A DNA stretch of 64,000 bases from Salinarimonas soli (GCF_008386575.1 NZ_VUOA01000019.1:186698-250697), one strand, 5' to 3'. Shown: positions 26,022 to 35,855, counted from the stretch's first letter. Numbers and translations: made by a program. Notes: a model not told the origin generated them from the letters alone.

Positions 26022-27521
26022 TCACGCCGTCGCGGCGCGCAACCCGCTCAAGCCCCGCACGGCCTTGTAGGCGAACAGGCCCCAGACCGCGACGGTGAGC
26101 CCGCCGAGCACGCCCGCGATGGGACGCTCGAAGAAGGCGAGGAAGGAGCCGTCGGACTTGATCATCGAGGTCATGAAGTTCTGCTCGAACATCTCGCCGA
26201 GCACGAGGCCGAGGATGATCGGCGCCACGGGAAACCCGTTCTCCTCCAGGAGCCAGCCCGCGATCCCCATGGCGAGCATGACGACCACGCCGTAGATCGA
26301 GTTCGTCATGGCGTAGGAGCCCACCACGCAGAAGATCAGGATGAGGGGCACGAGCACGTTGCGGGGCGTGCGCAGGATGACCTTCGCCGACTTGATGGCG
26401 GCCCAGCCCAACGGCAGCATGAGGAGGTTCGCGAGGATGAAGATGAGGAACACCGCATAGATAAATTGCGGGTTCTGGATGAACACCATCGGCCCCGGGT
26501 TCATGTTCTTCATGTAGAGGACGCCGATGACGATGGCGGTGATGGAGTCGCCCGGGATGCCGAAGACGAGGGCCGGGATCCAGGCGCCGCCGAGCGCCGA
26601 GTTGTTGGCCGAGGTGGCGTCGACGATGCCCTCCAGGTGGCCGGTGCCGAACTTCTCGGGCTCCTTCGAGAAGCGCTTGGAGACCGCGTAGGAGATCCAG
26701 GCCGCGATGTCGGCGCCCGCGCCCGGCAGGGCGCCGATGACGGTGCCGATCACGGAGCCGCGCAGGACGTTGAACCAGTAGCGGCGGGCGACGGCGCCGA
26801 TTCCCTTGAAGATCGAGCCCACCTTGCCCTCGACCGCCTCGAACCCGCCCTCCATCGCCACGGAGCTGCGCAGGATCTCGGAGATGGCGAAGAGCCCGAT
26901 CATGGCGGGGATGAAGCTGATCCCCTGCATGAGCTCCACCGTGCCGAAGGTGAAGCGGGGAAAGCCCGCCGCCGGGTCGATGCCGATGGTGCCGATGGCG
27001 AGGCCGAGCAGCAGCGAGACGAAGCCCTTGAGGGGATCGAGGGTCGCGATGAGCACGGCGCAGGAGAGGCCGAGCGCCGCGAGCCAGAAATATTCATAGG
27101 ACGAGAAGTTGAGCGCGATCTCGGCGAGCAGCGGCGCCGCCACGATGAGCACCGCGACCCCGAACAGGCCGCCGACGACCGAGAAGACGAGGTTGGTGCC
27201 AAGGTTCAGGTCGAGCTGGCCCTTGCGGGCCATGGCGTAGCTCTCGTCCGTATAGGCGGCGGAGGCCGGCGTGCCGGGCATGCGCAGCATGGCGGCGGGG
27301 ATGTCGCCCGCGAAGATCGCCATGGTGGTGGCGCTGACGATGGCCGCGAGCGCCGGCACCGGGGGCATGAAGAAGGTCACCGGCACCAGGAGCGCCGTCG
27401 CCATGGTGGCGGTGAGCCCCGGCATGGCGCCGACGAACATGCCGAACAGCGACGAGGCGAGGACCACCCACAGGACGTAAGGGTCGGCGACGAGGACGAA
27501 GGCGGCGCTCAAGGCATCCAT
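26022..27521 (-). CDS. tctA: Tripartite tricarboxylate transporter permease, large subunit (TctA)
   Basis: A 499-aa inner-membrane protein with about a dozen hydrophobic segments. The TctA signatures are near the N-terminus (GAMPGLTATMATALLVPVTF) and in the repeated half (GALPGAGADIAAWISYAVSK, NNSALGGAWIPALVFGIPGD). It forms the channel of a secondary, ion-driven importer for citrate or other carboxylates delivered by TctC. The operon runs tctC-tctB-tctA on the minus strand, and only 10 bases separate it from tctB. The exact substrate is not predictable. Confidence 0.95.
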   Translation of the reverse strand: MDALSAAFVLVADPYVLWVVLASSLFGMFVGAMPGLTATMATALLVPVTFFMPPVPALAAIVSATTMAIFAGDIPAAMLRMPGTPASAAYTDESYAMARKGQLDLNLGTNLVFSVVGGLFGVAVLIVAAPLLAEIALNFSSYEYFWLAALGLSCAVLIATLDPLKGFVSLLLGLAIGTIGIDPAAGFPRFTFGTVELMQGISFIPAMIGLFAISEILRSSVAMEGGFEAVEGKVGSIFKGIGAVARRYWFNVLRGSVIGTVIGALPGAGADIAAWISYAVSKRFSKEPEKFGTGHLEGIVDATSANNSALGGAWIPALVFGIPGDSITAIVIGVLYMKNMNPGPMVFIQNPQFIYAVFLIFILANLLMLPLGWAAIKSAKVILRTPRNVLVPLILIFCVVGSYAMTNSIYGVVVMLAMGIAGWLLEENGFPVAPIILGLVLGEMFEQNFMTSMIKSDGSFLAFFERPIAGVLGGLTVAVWGLFAYKAVRGLSGLRAATA

Positions 27522-27531
27522 GGCGCCCTCC

Positions 27532-28005
27532 TCACAGGATCGAGTCGAGGATGCCGCGGGGCAGCGGCACCCGCATGAGCGAGGCGAAGAACCAGTGCAC
27601 CACGAGGCTCGAGGCGACCGCGAGCGGCAGCACGAGGAGCGGGCGGACCTGGAAGCGCCAGAACAGGACGGCGAGGATCGCGGCCGCGGTCACGATGAAG
27701 CCGAGGCTCTCGGACACGAGGATGTAGCCGACGAGGCACGCGAGCACGAGGGCGAAGGTGAGGGGCTTGCCGGGCTCGCGGGTCCAGTCGCCGGCCGCGA
27801 TCCACGCCTCTCCCATGCGCCTTGCGGCAAGCCCCCGCACCACGAGGGCCGCCCCGCACAGGATGATCCCGGCGCCGAGCAGGCGGGGGAAGAGCGCGGG
27901 TCCGTAGCGCTGGCCCGGAAAGGCCGGGAACGTCGCCGTATAAGCCACCATGGCGGCGGCGATGACGATGAGCAGGACACCGACGACGGCATCGTTGGCA
28001 CGCAT
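27532..28005 (-). CDS. tctB: Tripartite tricarboxylate transporter small permease subunit (TctB)
   Basis: 157 aa with four hydrophobic segments (VVGVLLIVIAAAMVAYTATF first), a normal TctB size and layout. It partners TctA in the membrane. The ATG at 28003-28005 was chosen because CAGGAG lies 6 bases upstream. An open frame extends 32 codons further into the repeat and looks non-coding. It is separated from tctC by a 276-bp gap that contains repeat D2. Confidence 0.92.
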   Translation of the reverse strand: MRANDAVVGVLLIVIAAAMVAYTATFPAFPGQRYGPALFPRLLGAGIILCGAALVVRGLAARRMGEAWIAAGDWTREPGKPLTFALVLACLVGYILVSESLGFIVTAAAILAVLFWRFQVRPLLVLPLAVASSLVVHWFFASLMRVPLPRGILDSIL

Positions 28006-28099
28006 GGGGGGCTCCTGCGAGAGAGGCGGGCACCGTCGGACCCTAGATCCCCGGCCTCCCCACGGCTGGAGGCCTCGGCGTCCGGCTTCAGGACGATGC

Positions 28100-28266
28100 A
28101 CCCCTCCCCCCTTGCGGGGGAGGATGCGGAGGGGGGTACGGCGCGCAAGCGCCGGACCACGGTTCTTTCCAACGATCGCTTGGTCGTTCTGTCGTGCGGC
28201 GAGGCTTGCGCCTCGCCGACCCCCCTCTGCCCCTGGCGGGGCATCTCCCCCGCAAGGGGGGAGAGG
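28100..28266. repeat. Dispersed repeat family D, copy D2
   Basis: CCCTCCCCCCTTGCGGGGGA, GGAGGGGGGTACGGCGCGCA, CGATCGCTTGGTCGTTCTGT, CGAGGCTTGCGCCTCG and GGGGCATCTCCCCCGCAAGG. The block order is the same as D1 at 19144. It lies within the tct operon between tctC and tctB. Confidence 0.75.
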
Positions 28267-28281
28267 AGCGTCGCGCGCGCC

Positions 28282-29274
28282 CTAAGCCTTTGCCAGGCCG
28301 GCGGCCTTCATGGCGGCGCCCATCTTCTGGTCGCCGTCCTCCATGAAGGCGGCGAAGGCCTGCGGGTCGGCCCATTTGATGCCGAAGCCGCGGTTGGTCA
28401 TGAAGTCGGTGAACTCCTTCGACTCGTAGGCCTTCTTGAGCCCCGCCACGAGCCGCGCCTGCACGTCGGCGGGGAGCCCCTTCGGGCCCGCGATGCCGCG
28501 CCAGGCGCCCACCGAGTAGTTGATGCCGAGCGCCTCGTTGAGGGTCGGCACGTCCTTGAACATCGGGTTGCGCTCGGCTGCCATGATGGCGAGGCTTTTC
28601 GCGCGGCCCGCGTCGATCATGGCGCGGCCCTCGGGCACCGAGCAGGTCACGATGTCGATGCCGCCCGCCGCGAGGTCCTGCATGGCGGGCGCGGCGCCAT
28701 TGGAGGGCACCCAGGCGACGTGGTCGGGCTTCAGCCCCATGGCCTGGAGCCAGCCGATGAGGGCGAGGTGCCAGATGCCGCCCTGGCCCGTGCCGGACGC
28801 CTTGAACTTGCCCGCGGGCGCCGCCTTGATGGCGTCGGCGAGGTCCTTCACCGTCTTGTAGGGGCTGTCGCCCTTCACCTGCACGCCCGGCGGATCCTCG
28901 TTCATGAGGGCGAGCGGCGCGTAGCTCGTGGGCTTGAGCTCGGTGAGGCCCTGGTGGTGCATCATGGTGATCTCCACCGTCACCATGCCGATCGTGTAGC
29001 CGTCGGGCGCGGCGGTGGCGATGGCCGAGTGGCCCACGACCCCTGAGCCGCCGGTGCGGTTCACGACGTTCACGGGCTGGCCGAAATCCTTCTCCAGGAG
29101 CGCGCCGACGATGCGGGCGGTGGCGTCCGTGCCCCCGCCGGCGCCCCAGGGCACCACGAGGGTGAGGGGGCGGCTCGGATAGGCGGCTTGAGCGAAGCTC
29201 TCGCGGGACAGGGTGCCCGCGGCGGACGCCGCGGCGATGGACGCGATGAGGCCGCGCCGGGTGAACTGCGTCAT
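28282..29274 (-). CDS. tctC: Tripartite tricarboxylate transporter substrate-binding protein (TctC/Bug)
   Basis: A 330-aa periplasmic carboxylate-binding protein. The export signal has a twin Arg (MTQFTRRGLIASIAAASAAG) with cleavage near SFAQA, so Tat export is possible. The Bug-family marks are YPSRPLTLVVPWGAGGGTDA, GGSGVVGHSAIATAAPDGYT and AAERNPMFKDVPTLNEA. Normal length. It is the first gene of the tct operon and is upstream of repeat D2, which could favour more binding protein than permease. Ligand unknown. Confidence 0.95.
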   Translation of the reverse strand: MTQFTRRGLIASIAAASAAGTLSRESFAQAAYPSRPLTLVVPWGAGGGTDATARIVGALLEKDFGQPVNVVNRTGGSGVVGHSAIATAAPDGYTIGMVTVEITMMHHQGLTELKPTSYAPLALMNEDPPGVQVKGDSPYKTVKDLADAIKAAPAGKFKASGTGQGGIWHLALIGWLQAMGLKPDHVAWVPSNGAAPAMQDLAAGGIDIVTCSVPEGRAMIDAGRAKSLAIMAAERNPMFKDVPTLNEALGINYSVGAWRGIAGPKGLPADVQARLVAGLKKAYESKEFTDFMTNRGFGIKWADPQAFAAFMEDGDQKMGAAMKAAGLAKA

Positions 29275-29779
29275 GGTTTCCTCCTGCTCGCATCCCGGGT
29301 CGTGCGCCCGGTTCTGGTCGAACCCCGGCAGGCTAGAGCATTTCCGGGGGGGCTGTGAAGCGAAGATGCAACAGGTCCGGCGAACCCGCGCGCGCCCCCG
29401 TCGGCCCGCCGCACGCCTCAGGCGCTGCGCACGCTCGGCGCACGGGACGCGGGCTTCCCGGCGCAGGTCTCGCAGACGACGTTGATGGTGATGTTAATGG
29501 GCTGTAAAGCATGCGAGCCGCTTCCAGCCTGGTTAACGGATCCTAAACGCACTCCGTCCCCAGATGGATAAAGTTCGATGCAAAATGAGCGCGTTCCAGG
29601 AGTGGTGCAGCAACGTTCCGTGTTCGTTGGCGAGATCGATCCAATTCTCATCGTTATCGTCCTTTTCGGTGACGCTGTTTGCCTGTTATCTCCCGTTGCA
29701 TGAGACGTGCCCCGCCACGGGCTCGCCATCTTTGCCCCCCATCAGGCGCTCGTCCGCCCGCACCGAAAGCCCCCGCCCC
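29275..29779. other. 505-bp intergenic region with AT-rich promoter zone
   Basis: Divergent gap between tctC and the lipoprotein hydrolase. It carries a short AGAGCATTTCC element near 29335, common in these genomes as a repeat remnant. A distinctly AT-rich stretch follows at 29475-29700. A near-consensus CtrA box, TTAA-N7-TAAA, is at 29533-29547. No convincing gene is seen. The open frame that extends the hydrolase upstream to 29564 lacks coding character. Confidence 0.45.
29533..29547. promoter_or_regulatory. CtrA-box-like sequence
   Basis: TTAA (29533-29536), 7 bases, then TAAA (29544-29547) followed by C. This matches the CtrA consensus TTAA-N7-TTAAC at all but one base of the two half-sites. 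It lies in the AT-rich upstream region of the lipoprotein hydrolase. Confidence 0.3.
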
Positions 29780-30796
29780 ATGACCGCCCATCCCGCCGCC
29801 CGATCCCTTGCGCGCCTGGCTCTCGTCGGCCTCGTCGCGGCCGGCCTCGGCGGCTGCTGGGGGCCCCGCGAGGGCATCCTCGCCACCGGCTCGTCGGAGC
29901 CCGCCCTCGCCCAAGGCGAGCCGACGCTGCTGGTCGCCACCACGCGCCGCCCCGTGGCGGGCGGGCAAAAACCCTGGTTCTCGGGCGAGCGCGGGCGCGG
30001 CCTGTCCTTCGCCCGCGCCCGCATGGCGGGGCCGAGCGATTCGCTCGTCCAGCGGGTGACGAGCGTGGTGACGGGGGACTGGTCGGTGGCCCGGGTCGAC
30101 ACGCCCCAGTCCGAGCGCGCGGCCGAGACCTTCGCGGAGACCGCGGTGGGCAAGGACGTGCTCCTCTATGTCCACGGCTACCGCGAGACCTTCGAGACGG
30201 CGGCGGTGAGCGCCATGGAGCTGTCGCGCGGCATCGGCTTCCGCGGCGCCACGGGCCTGTTCACCTGGCCGTCGGGCGGCGCCACCTTCGACTATGCCTA
30301 TGACCGCGAGAGCGCCCTGTGGTCCCGCGACGCGCTGGAGGACCTGCTCACGGCGCTCGCCCGCTCGCCGAGCGGCGGGCGCGTCCACGTGGTGGCCCAT
30401 TCCATGGGCTCGTTCCTGACCATCGAGACCCTGCGCAACGTGCGCGCGGCTGGCGGCGAGGCCGCGATGGCGAAGATCGCCTCCGTGACGCTCGCCTCGC
30501 CCGACGTCGACATCGACCAGTTCGTGCGCGCCGTGGAGCGGCTGGGCCCCGACGCCCGCAAGATCACCGTGATCACGTCGGTGAACGACCGCGCCCTGGA
30601 GCTCTCCCGGCGGCTGGCCGGCGGCGTCGCCCGCGCCGGCGCCGCCGACCGCGAGAAGCTCGCCGGCCTCGAGGCGCTCGGCGTGCGCATCGCCGACGCC
30701 TCCGAGTTCGGCTCAGGCCTCATCAACCACGACCTGTTCCTCACCAACCCCGAGGTGAAGGCGGTGGTGAAGCGGGCGGTCGAGCGGGCGGGGTAG
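29780..30796 (+). CDS. Alpha/beta-hydrolase lipoprotein (DUF900)
   Basis: 338 aa. The start at 29780 gives a lipoprotein signal (LVGLVAAGLGGC, lipid-modified Cys about 26). The DUF900 hydrolase fold follows: DVLLYVHGYRETFETAAVSA, LFTWPSGG, the nucleophile in VVAHSMGSFL, the acid region ASPDVDIDQF and a His in SGLINHDLFL. The enzyme is probably anchored to a membrane facing the periplasm. Substrate unknown. It is a single gene, followed 82 bp later by the RidA gene. Confidence 0.88.
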   Translation: MTAHPAARSLARLALVGLVAAGLGGCWGPREGILATGSSEPALAQGEPTLLVATTRRPVAGGQKPWFSGERGRGLSFARARMAGPSDSLVQRVTSVVTGDWSVARVDTPQSERAAETFAETAVGKDVLLYVHGYRETFETAAVSAMELSRGIGFRGATGLFTWPSGGATFDYAYDRESALWSRDALEDLLTALARSPSGGRVHVVAHSMGSFLTIETLRNVRAAGGEAAMAKIASVTLASPDVDIDQFVRAVERLGPDARKITVITSVNDRALELSRRLAGGVARAGAADREKLAGLEALGVRIADASEFGSGLINHDLFLTNPEVKAVVKRAVERAG

Positions 30797-30878
30797 GGGG
30801 GCGAGGGCTGGTCCCCCCTCACCACAGGCTCTAGCTTAAGGATGTGAGACGCTTACCTTCAGCTTGGAGGCTGTATCG

Positions 30879-31283
30879 ATGACCAAACGGGCGATCGTGC
30901 CGCCGGGGCTCAAGGAGGCGGCGGCGCGGGCTCGCATGTCGCCCGCCATCCTGTCCGGCACCCACCTGTTCCTGACCGGGGTGACGGGTGGTGACGCGCA
31001 GGGCATCATGCCGGCGGAGCCGGAAGCGCAGATACGCAACGCCTTCACGAAGATCGGCATGGTCCTGCACGAGGCGGGGCTTACCTTCGAGGCGATCGTC
31101 GAGATGATCACCTACCATGTGGGCCTGCGCGACCACTTCGAGCTGTTCGACGCGATCCGCCTCGAACACCTCGCCGAGCCCACCCCGGCGTGGACGGCCG
31201 TGGAGGTCGCGGGCCTCAGGCGCGAGGGTGCCGTCGTCGAGATCCGCGTCATCGCGAGCACCGAGCCGGGCGGCGGAGCCTAG
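30879..31283 (+). CDS. RidA family protein
   Basis: 134 aa of the YjgF/YER057c/UK114 family. Canonical members hydrolyse reactive enamine/imine intermediates from PLP enzymes. The family layout is visible (SGTHLFLTGVTGG, QIRNAFTKIGMVLHEAGLTF, then EVAGLRREGAVVEIRVIAST). The conserved active-site Arg of the RidA subgroup is normally in an R-x-x-V-E/x-V-A context and is not obvious here, so it may belong to an Rid1-7-like subgroup. GGAGG precedes the ATG. Its stop is interlocked with that of the convergent DUF3298 gene at the palindrome CTAG (31280-31283). Confidence 0.88.
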   Translation: MTKRAIVPPGLKEAAARARMSPAILSGTHLFLTGVTGGDAQGIMPAEPEAQIRNAFTKIGMVLHEAGLTFEAIVEMITYHVGLRDHFELFDAIRLEHLAEPTPAWTAVEVAGLRREGAVVEIRVIASTEPGGGA

Positions 31284-32011
31284 CGCCGCTCCACCCCGAA
31301 CAGCTCCCGCCGTGCCGCCGTCAGATGCGGCGCCAGCACCTCCGCCGGCACGAAGGCGGTGGCGCCCTCGGGCGCGCGCTCGCTCGTGCCGTAATGGAAC
31401 GTGATCCCTGATGCCCGCGCCGCGTCCGCGCCGGGCGTGAGCGTCCAGGCGCGAAACGATTGCGGCTCGGCCTTGATGGCGTCTGCCAGCGCCGGCGCCC
31501 GCTCGCGCAGCGCCCCCCGCACCGCGTCGCGCAACGCCGTCATGGCGGGGCCGCCGGGGCGGGGCTCGCGGAACAGCTCGCCGAGGGTGACGTAGAGGCC
31601 CCGGTCGAGGTCCCAGGTGAGGCTGCGAGGGGTGACGGACGGGCGGGCGTCGCCCTCGCGCTCCGTCGCGGTCGAGAGCAGGCTCGCGACGCGGTCCGTG
31701 AGGTGCACGCGCTCCACGTCGAGGGTGAAACGCCGCTCGGTGCGCGCCTCCACGGCCTTGCCCCGCGCCTCGGCCTCCGCGCCCCCGACGGCCCGCCCCA
31801 AGGCCTGGCGCGCCTCCGCGATCACCCGGCCGGCGAGCCCCGTATCCCGCTCCACGGCGCATGTCACCCGCGCCTGCGCCACCACGATGGTCGGGCGGGC
31901 GACGCGGGTCTCGAAGCTGTAGGGGCAGCGGGGATCCGAAACCGCCTGGGCATGGGCCGGAAGCGACGCGAGGATCGCGGCTCCGGCGATCAGGGGGATG
32001 GGGCCCCTCAC
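31280..32011 (-). CDS. Secreted DUF3298/PdaC-like protein
   Basis: 243 aa with a signal peptide ([20 protein letters not shown], cut near AQA). The mature part follows the DUF4163/DUF3298 plan. An N-terminal half ([20 protein letters not shown]) leads to a C-terminal half with [20 protein letters not shown] and [19 protein letters not shown]. The GTG start at 32009-32011 is supported by a GTGA overlap with the scpA stop, so it is translationally coupled as the last gene of the scpA unit. The reason for pairing with the mutase is unknown. Confidence 0.85.
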   Translation of the reverse strand: MRGPIPLIAGAAILASLPAHAQAVSDPRCPYSFETRVARPTIVVAQARVTCAVERDTGLAGRVIAEARQALGRAVGGAEAEARGKAVEARTERRFTLDVERVHLTDRVASLLSTATEREGDARPSVTPRSLTWDLDRGLYVTLGELFREPRPGGPAMTALRDAVRGALRERAPALADAIKAEPQSFRAWTLTPGADAARASGITFHYGTSERAPEGATAFVPAEVLAPHLTAARRELFGVERR

Positions 32012-34170
32012 TCCGCGGCCGCCCTCGGCCCGTAGCCGAGCCGTCCGTTGAGCTCGTGGATCAGCTTTTCCGCGGCGTCGGCGATCACGGTGCCGGGCGG
32101 GAAGATCGCCGAGGCGCCGGCTTTCAGGAGCGTGTCGAAGTCGCCCGGCGGGATGACGCCGCCGACCACGATCATGATGTCCTCGCGGCCGAACCGCGCG
32201 AGCTCGGCCCGCAATTCCGGCACCAGCGTCAGGTGGCCGGCGGCGAGCGAGGAGACGCCGACGATGTGGACGTCGTTCTCGATCGCTTGGCGGGCGGCCT
32301 CGCCCGGCGTCGCGAAGAGGGGGCCGATGTCGACGTCGAAGCCGAGATCCGCGAAGGCGGAGGCGATCACCTTCTGGCCGCGGTCGTGCCCGTCCTGGCC
32401 CATCTTGGCCACCAGGATGCGGGGCCTGCGCCCGTCGTCGGTCTCGAAGCGCTCCACGAGGGCGCGAACCCGCTCGACCGCTGGCGACATGGCCCCGACC
32501 TCCTGCCTGTAGACGCCCGAGATCGCCTTGATCTCGGCCCGGTGACGGCCCCACACCTTCTCCAGCGCACCGGAGATCTCGCCCACGGTCGCCTTGGCGC
32601 GGGCGGCGCCGACCGCGAGGTCGAGGAGGTTGCCCGAGCCCGAGGCGGCGCAGGCGGTGAGCGCGTCGAGGGCGCGCACCACCTCGCCCTCGTCCCGCTC
32701 CCGGCGCAGGCGCTTCAGCTTGTCGATCTGGAGCGCGCGGACATTGGCGTTGTCGACTTTGAGCACCTCGATCGGCCGCTCGTTCTCCGGGCGGAAGCGG
32801 TTGACGCCCACCACCGTCTGGAGGCCGGAATCGATGCGGGCCTGCGTGCGGGCCGCGGCCTCCTCGATGCGCAGCTTCGGGATGCCCGCCTCGATGGCCT
32901 TCGCCATGCCGCCTAAGCGCTCCACCTCCTGGATATGCTCCCACGCCCGCTCGGCGAGCTGCTGGGTCAGGCGCTCGACATAGTACGACCCGCCCCACGG
33001 ATCGATGATCCGGGTGGTGCCGCTCTCCTGCTGGAGGAAGAGCTGGGTGTTGCGGGCGATGCGGGCCGAGAAGTCGGTGGGCAGCGCCAGCGCCTCGTCG
33101 AGCGCGTTGGTGTGGAGCGACTGGGTGTGGCCTTGCGTCGCCGCCATGGCCTCGAGGCAGGTGCGGGAGACGTTGTTGAACACGTCCTGCGCGGCCAAGG
33201 ACCAGCCGGAGGTCTGCGAGTGGGTGCGAAGCGGCAGGGACTTGTCGCTCTTCGGGTCGAACTCCTTCACGAGGCGGGCCCACAGGAGGCGGGCGGCCCT
33301 GAGCTTCGCCACCTCCATGAAGAAGTTCATGCCGATGGCCCAGAAGAACGAGAGCCGCGGCGCGAACTGGTCGACGGTGAGCCCCGCGCCCAGGCCCGCC
33401 CGGATGTATTCGACGCCGTCGGCGAGCGTATAGGCGAGCTCCAGGTCCTGCGTCGCCCCCGCCTCCTGCATGTGATAGCCGGAGATCGAGATCGAGTTGA
33501 AGCGCGGCATGTGGGCGGAGGTATAGGCGAAGATGTCGCCGATGATCCGCATCGAGGGCGCGGGCGGGTAGATATAGGTGTTGCGGACCATGAACTCCTT
33601 GAGGATGTCGTTCTGGATGGTCCCCGACAGCTTCGCCGCCGGCACGCCCTGCTCCTCGGCCGCCACGATGTAGAGCGCCATCACGGGGAGCACGGCCCCG
33701 TTCATGGTCATGGACACGCTCATCTGGTCGAGCGGGATGCCGCCGAAGAGCGTGCGCATGTCGTAGATGGAATCGATCGCGACGCCCGCCATGCCGACGT
33801 CCCCCGAGACGCGGGGGTGGTCCGAGTCGTAGCCCCGGTGCGTCGCGAGGTCGAAGGCGACCGAGAGGCCTTTTTGCCCCGCGGCGAGGTTGCGCCGATA
33901 GAAGGCGTTGGAATCCTCCGCCGTCGAGAAGCCCGCGTACTGGCGCACCGTCCAGGGCTGGTTCACGTACATGGTGGGGTAGGGGCCGCGTACGTAAGGC
34001 GGCAGGCCGGGATAGGTGTCGAGGAAGTCGATGCCCTCCCGGTCCTCGGGGCCGTAAGCCCCCTTCACCGGGATGCCCTCGGGCGTCATCCAGGGCTCGG
34101 CCGCCGTCTCGGGGGCGGGGACCGCGACGGGGGCGAGGGGGATCGCGGTGAAGTCGGGGATGCGGGTCAT
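32008..34170 (-). CDS. scpA: Methylmalonyl-CoA mutase, catalytic large subunit
   Basis: A 720-aa adenosylcobalamin enzyme that interconverts (R)-methylmalonyl-CoA and succinyl-CoA in propionate and ethylmalonyl-CoA metabolism. The N-terminal TIM barrel shows [20 protein letters not shown] and [20 protein letters not shown]. The C-terminal B12 domain has the base-off motif GQDGHDRG (His about 595) and GGVIPPGD. Full length. The start overlaps the stop of a 130-aa gene (4 nt), and its own stop overlaps the DUF3298 start. The companion small subunit is at 38429-40297 and the MeaB chaperone at 22986-23951. Confidence 0.97.
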   Translation of the reverse strand: MTRIPDFTAIPLAPVAVPAPETAAEPWMTPEGIPVKGAYGPEDREGIDFLDTYPGLPPYVRGPYPTMYVNQPWTVRQYAGFSTAEDSNAFYRRNLAAGQKGLSVAFDLATHRGYDSDHPRVSGDVGMAGVAIDSIYDMRTLFGGIPLDQMSVSMTMNGAVLPVMALYIVAAEEQGVPAAKLSGTIQNDILKEFMVRNTYIYPPAPSMRIIGDIFAYTSAHMPRFNSISISGYHMQEAGATQDLELAYTLADGVEYIRAGLGAGLTVDQFAPRLSFFWAIGMNFFMEVAKLRAARLLWARLVKEFDPKSDKSLPLRTHSQTSGWSLAAQDVFNNVSRTCLEAMAATQGHTQSLHTNALDEALALPTDFSARIARNTQLFLQQESGTTRIIDPWGGSYYVERLTQQLAERAWEHIQEVERLGGMAKAIEAGIPKLRIEEAAARTQARIDSGLQTVVGVNRFRPENERPIEVLKVDNANVRALQIDKLKRLRRERDEGEVVRALDALTACAASGSGNLLDLAVGAARAKATVGEISGALEKVWGRHRAEIKAISGVYRQEVGAMSPAVERVRALVERFETDDGRRPRILVAKMGQDGHDRGQKVIASAFADLGFDVDIGPLFATPGEAARQAIENDVHIVGVSSLAAGHLTLVPELRAELARFGREDIMIVVGGVIPPGDFDTLLKAGASAIFPPGTVIADAAEKLIHELNGRLGYGPRAAAE

Positions 34171-34559
34171 GAGCGCACTCTTGCCTCGGGTCTCTGGCGT
34201 GCCGGCAGCCGTCGCTTGATCTCGTCCATCAAATCCTTGGCCTCACAATGCGCAAGGTACAAGGCCCGTTCATCATCGCTGTCGAATGTGTGGATGTTGC
34301 GGGTCAGCAGGATGCCCAGGATTTCGGGCAGGCGCCAGATCAGCCGATAAAAGATGCGTCCGCGCAGCGGCCCGCGCCAGGCACGCCTGATGGCCCAGCC
34401 ATGGGGGGCCAACGTGTGGAAAGGCGCGCCGTGCCGAGCGGCGACGAGATGCTCGATCATGAGCAGGACCTCGTCGAGGCGCGCCGCGAGCGCGGCGTCG
34501 TCCAGCTTCGCCAAATCGCCACGCAGGTTGACGCCAGGTCGCCAGAGAAAGCCGAGCAT
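34167..34559 (-). CDS. Hypothetical protein coupled to scpA
   Basis: 130 aa, basic, no signal peptide. A central amphipathic stretch ([20 protein letters not shown]) and a final acidic-basic helix ([20 protein letters not shown]) suggest a mostly helical protein, possibly membrane-associated. No family recognised. Its TGA overlaps the scpA ATG (ATGA), so it is the first gene of a three-gene coupled unit. Position hints at a link to mutase expression or function, but nothing in the sequence proves it. Confidence 0.7.
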   Translation of the reverse strand: MLGFLWRPGVNLRGDLAKLDDAALAARLDEVLLMIEHLVAARHGAPFHTLAPHGWAIRRAWRGPLRGRIFYRLIWRLPEILGILLTRNIHTFDSDDERALYLAHCEAKDLMDEIKRRLPARQRPEARVRS

Positions 34560-34575
34560 GGCGTCCCATGTAGGG

Positions 34576-35115
34576 TCACGGCCCGGTCCCGACCAGATCG
34601 GGCCCGGGCATGCCTAGCCCCGCCGCCGCCAGGATCAGCCCCATGTCGTGCCCCGTGGCCTCCAGGAGGCCGAAGCGGAAGGGGTAGCCCCAGGCGCGCC
34701 GGCCGCGGGTGAGGTCGAGGCGGTCGAGGAGGGGGGGGATGGGCACGGGCGCGGCCTCCCGCCACGCCACCGCCCGGCGCCAGGGCCGGAAGCCCTCGTC
34801 CATGTCGGCCTGGTAGACGGCGTCGTCCGCCACCGTGCCGAACGCCGTGAAGGCCTGGCAGCGCTCGGAGCCGCGGAAGGCGATCACGGGCGAGTAATAG
34901 ACCACCGCGTCCCCAGCGTTCAGCCGCCGCAGCGGTCCCGCCTTGCCGTGGCAGACCTGCATGACCCCCTCCGCGATCCCGCGCCGGACATGGTCGGCGC
35001 AGGCGACGGCGATCCAGTGGCGCGGCTCCCTGGCGGCCGGGGTCTCGCGGGGTGGGTGAAGCCCGAGGGCGGTCGTGGTCTCGTGCAGATGGCGGGGCAT
35101 CGGTGGGTTCCTCAT
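34576..35115 (-). CDS. EVE domain protein (UPF0310)
   Basis: 179 aa with a PUA-like EVE fold. The typical line is seen across the middle: [60 protein letters not shown] and [11 protein letters not shown] domains read modified bases in nucleic acids; this bacterial branch has no settled role. The N-terminal 30 residues are extra; an ATG at 35100 is an alternative start. A perfect palindrome sits between it and the upstream WYL regulator gene, which suggests regulated expression. Confidence 0.88.
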   Translation of the reverse strand: MRNPPMPRHLHETTTALGLHPPRETPAAREPRHWIAVACADHVRRGIAEGVMQVCHGKAGPLRRLNAGDAVVYYSPVIAFRGSERCQAFTAFGTVADDAVYQADMDEGFRPWRRAVAWREAAPVPIPPLLDRLDLTRGRRAWGYPFRFGLLEATGHDMGLILAAAGLGMPGPDLVGTGP

Positions 35116-35138
35116 GACCCGATGAGCATCGCCCCGGC

Positions 35139-35161
35139 CTGCTGACAGCCTCTGTCAGCAG
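35139..35161. promoter_or_regulatory. Perfect 10-bp inverted repeat, probable operator
   Basis: CTGCTGACAG (35139-35148), 3 bases, CTGTCAGCAG (35152-35161). It lies 24 bases upstream of the EVE start and 8 bases after the WYL-regulator stop. There is no T run on either strand, so an operator is more likely than a terminator. The adjacent WYL protein is the natural candidate to bind it. Confidence 0.6.
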
Positions 35162-35168
35162 CGTGGAA

Positions 35169-35855
35169 TCAGGTGAGGTCCGGGATGCCCTCCTTCAGCC
35201 GCCACTCGGCGGTGAGCGCCGCGCGGCGGCGGGGATAGCGCTCGGGCAGGAGGGCGGGCGCCGCGATGCGGTCGACGCGGAAGTGCCGGAAGCCGGCCCG
35301 CAGCTCGCACCAGGCCGCCACCACCCGGGCCTGCTTGAAGAAGGCCAGCGCGAAGGGCCACACGGTGCGCTCGGTCCACTCGCCCGCGCCGTCCATGTAG
35401 GTGATGCGCAGCTTGCGCTCGGCCTGGATCGCCTCGCGCACGAGCCCGAGATCGGCGCCGGGCTCGGCCTCCTCGGGGACCGCGAGGAGGCCGGAGGTCT
35501 GCGCCCGGTCGCGCAAGCCTGCGGGCAGCACGTCGGCGATCTTGGCGAGCGCGTCGCGGGCGGCGGCGGCGAGCGACGGGTCGCCGTTCTGGGCCACCCA
35601 GCGGGCGCCGAGCACCACGGCCTCGATCTCCTCGTCGGTGAACATGAGGGGCGGCAGGGTGAAGCCCGGGCGCAGCACGTAGCCCACCCCCGCCTCGCCC
35701 TCGATGGGCGCGCCCTGGCCCATGAGCGCCCCGATGTCCCGGTAGAGGGTGCGCAGGCTCACCCCGAGCTCGTCGGCGAGCTGCGCCCCCGTCACGGGCC
35801 GTCGGTGGCGCCGCAGGATCTGGAGGAGGTCGAGGAGCCGCTCGGAGCGGGCCAT
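35169..35855 (-). CDS. YafY-type HTH/WYL transcriptional regulator
   Basis: 228 aa. The N-terminal winged helix-turn-helix (residues 1-60) has SERLLDLLQILRRHRRPVTG and QLADELGVSLRTLYRDIGAL. A WYL-type ligand-binding domain follows (RKLRITYMDGAGEWTERTVW, VVAAWCELRAGFRHFRVDRI). Such proteins sense small molecules or nucleic-acid fragments and often control neighbouring genes. The gene starts 4 bases after the stop of the SH3-like secreted protein and is followed by the EVE gene with a palindrome between. Autoregulation or control of the EVE gene is inferred. Confidence 0.92.
   Translation of the reverse strand: MARSERLLDLLQILRRHRRPVTGAQLADELGVSLRTLYRDIGALMGQGAPIEGEAGVGYVLRPGFTLPPLMFTDEEIEAVVLGARWVAQNGDPSLAAAARDALAKIADVLPAGLRDRAQTSGLLAVPEEAEPGADLGLVREAIQAERKLRITYMDGAGEWTERTVWPFALAFFKQARVVAAWCELRAGFRHFRVDRIAAPALLPERYPRRRAALTAEWRLKEGIPDLT

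Noticed and set aside
29564..29779. A 72-codon N-terminal extension of the lipoprotein hydrolase
   Set aside because: The extension has no coding character and would bury the lipoprotein signal inside the protein.
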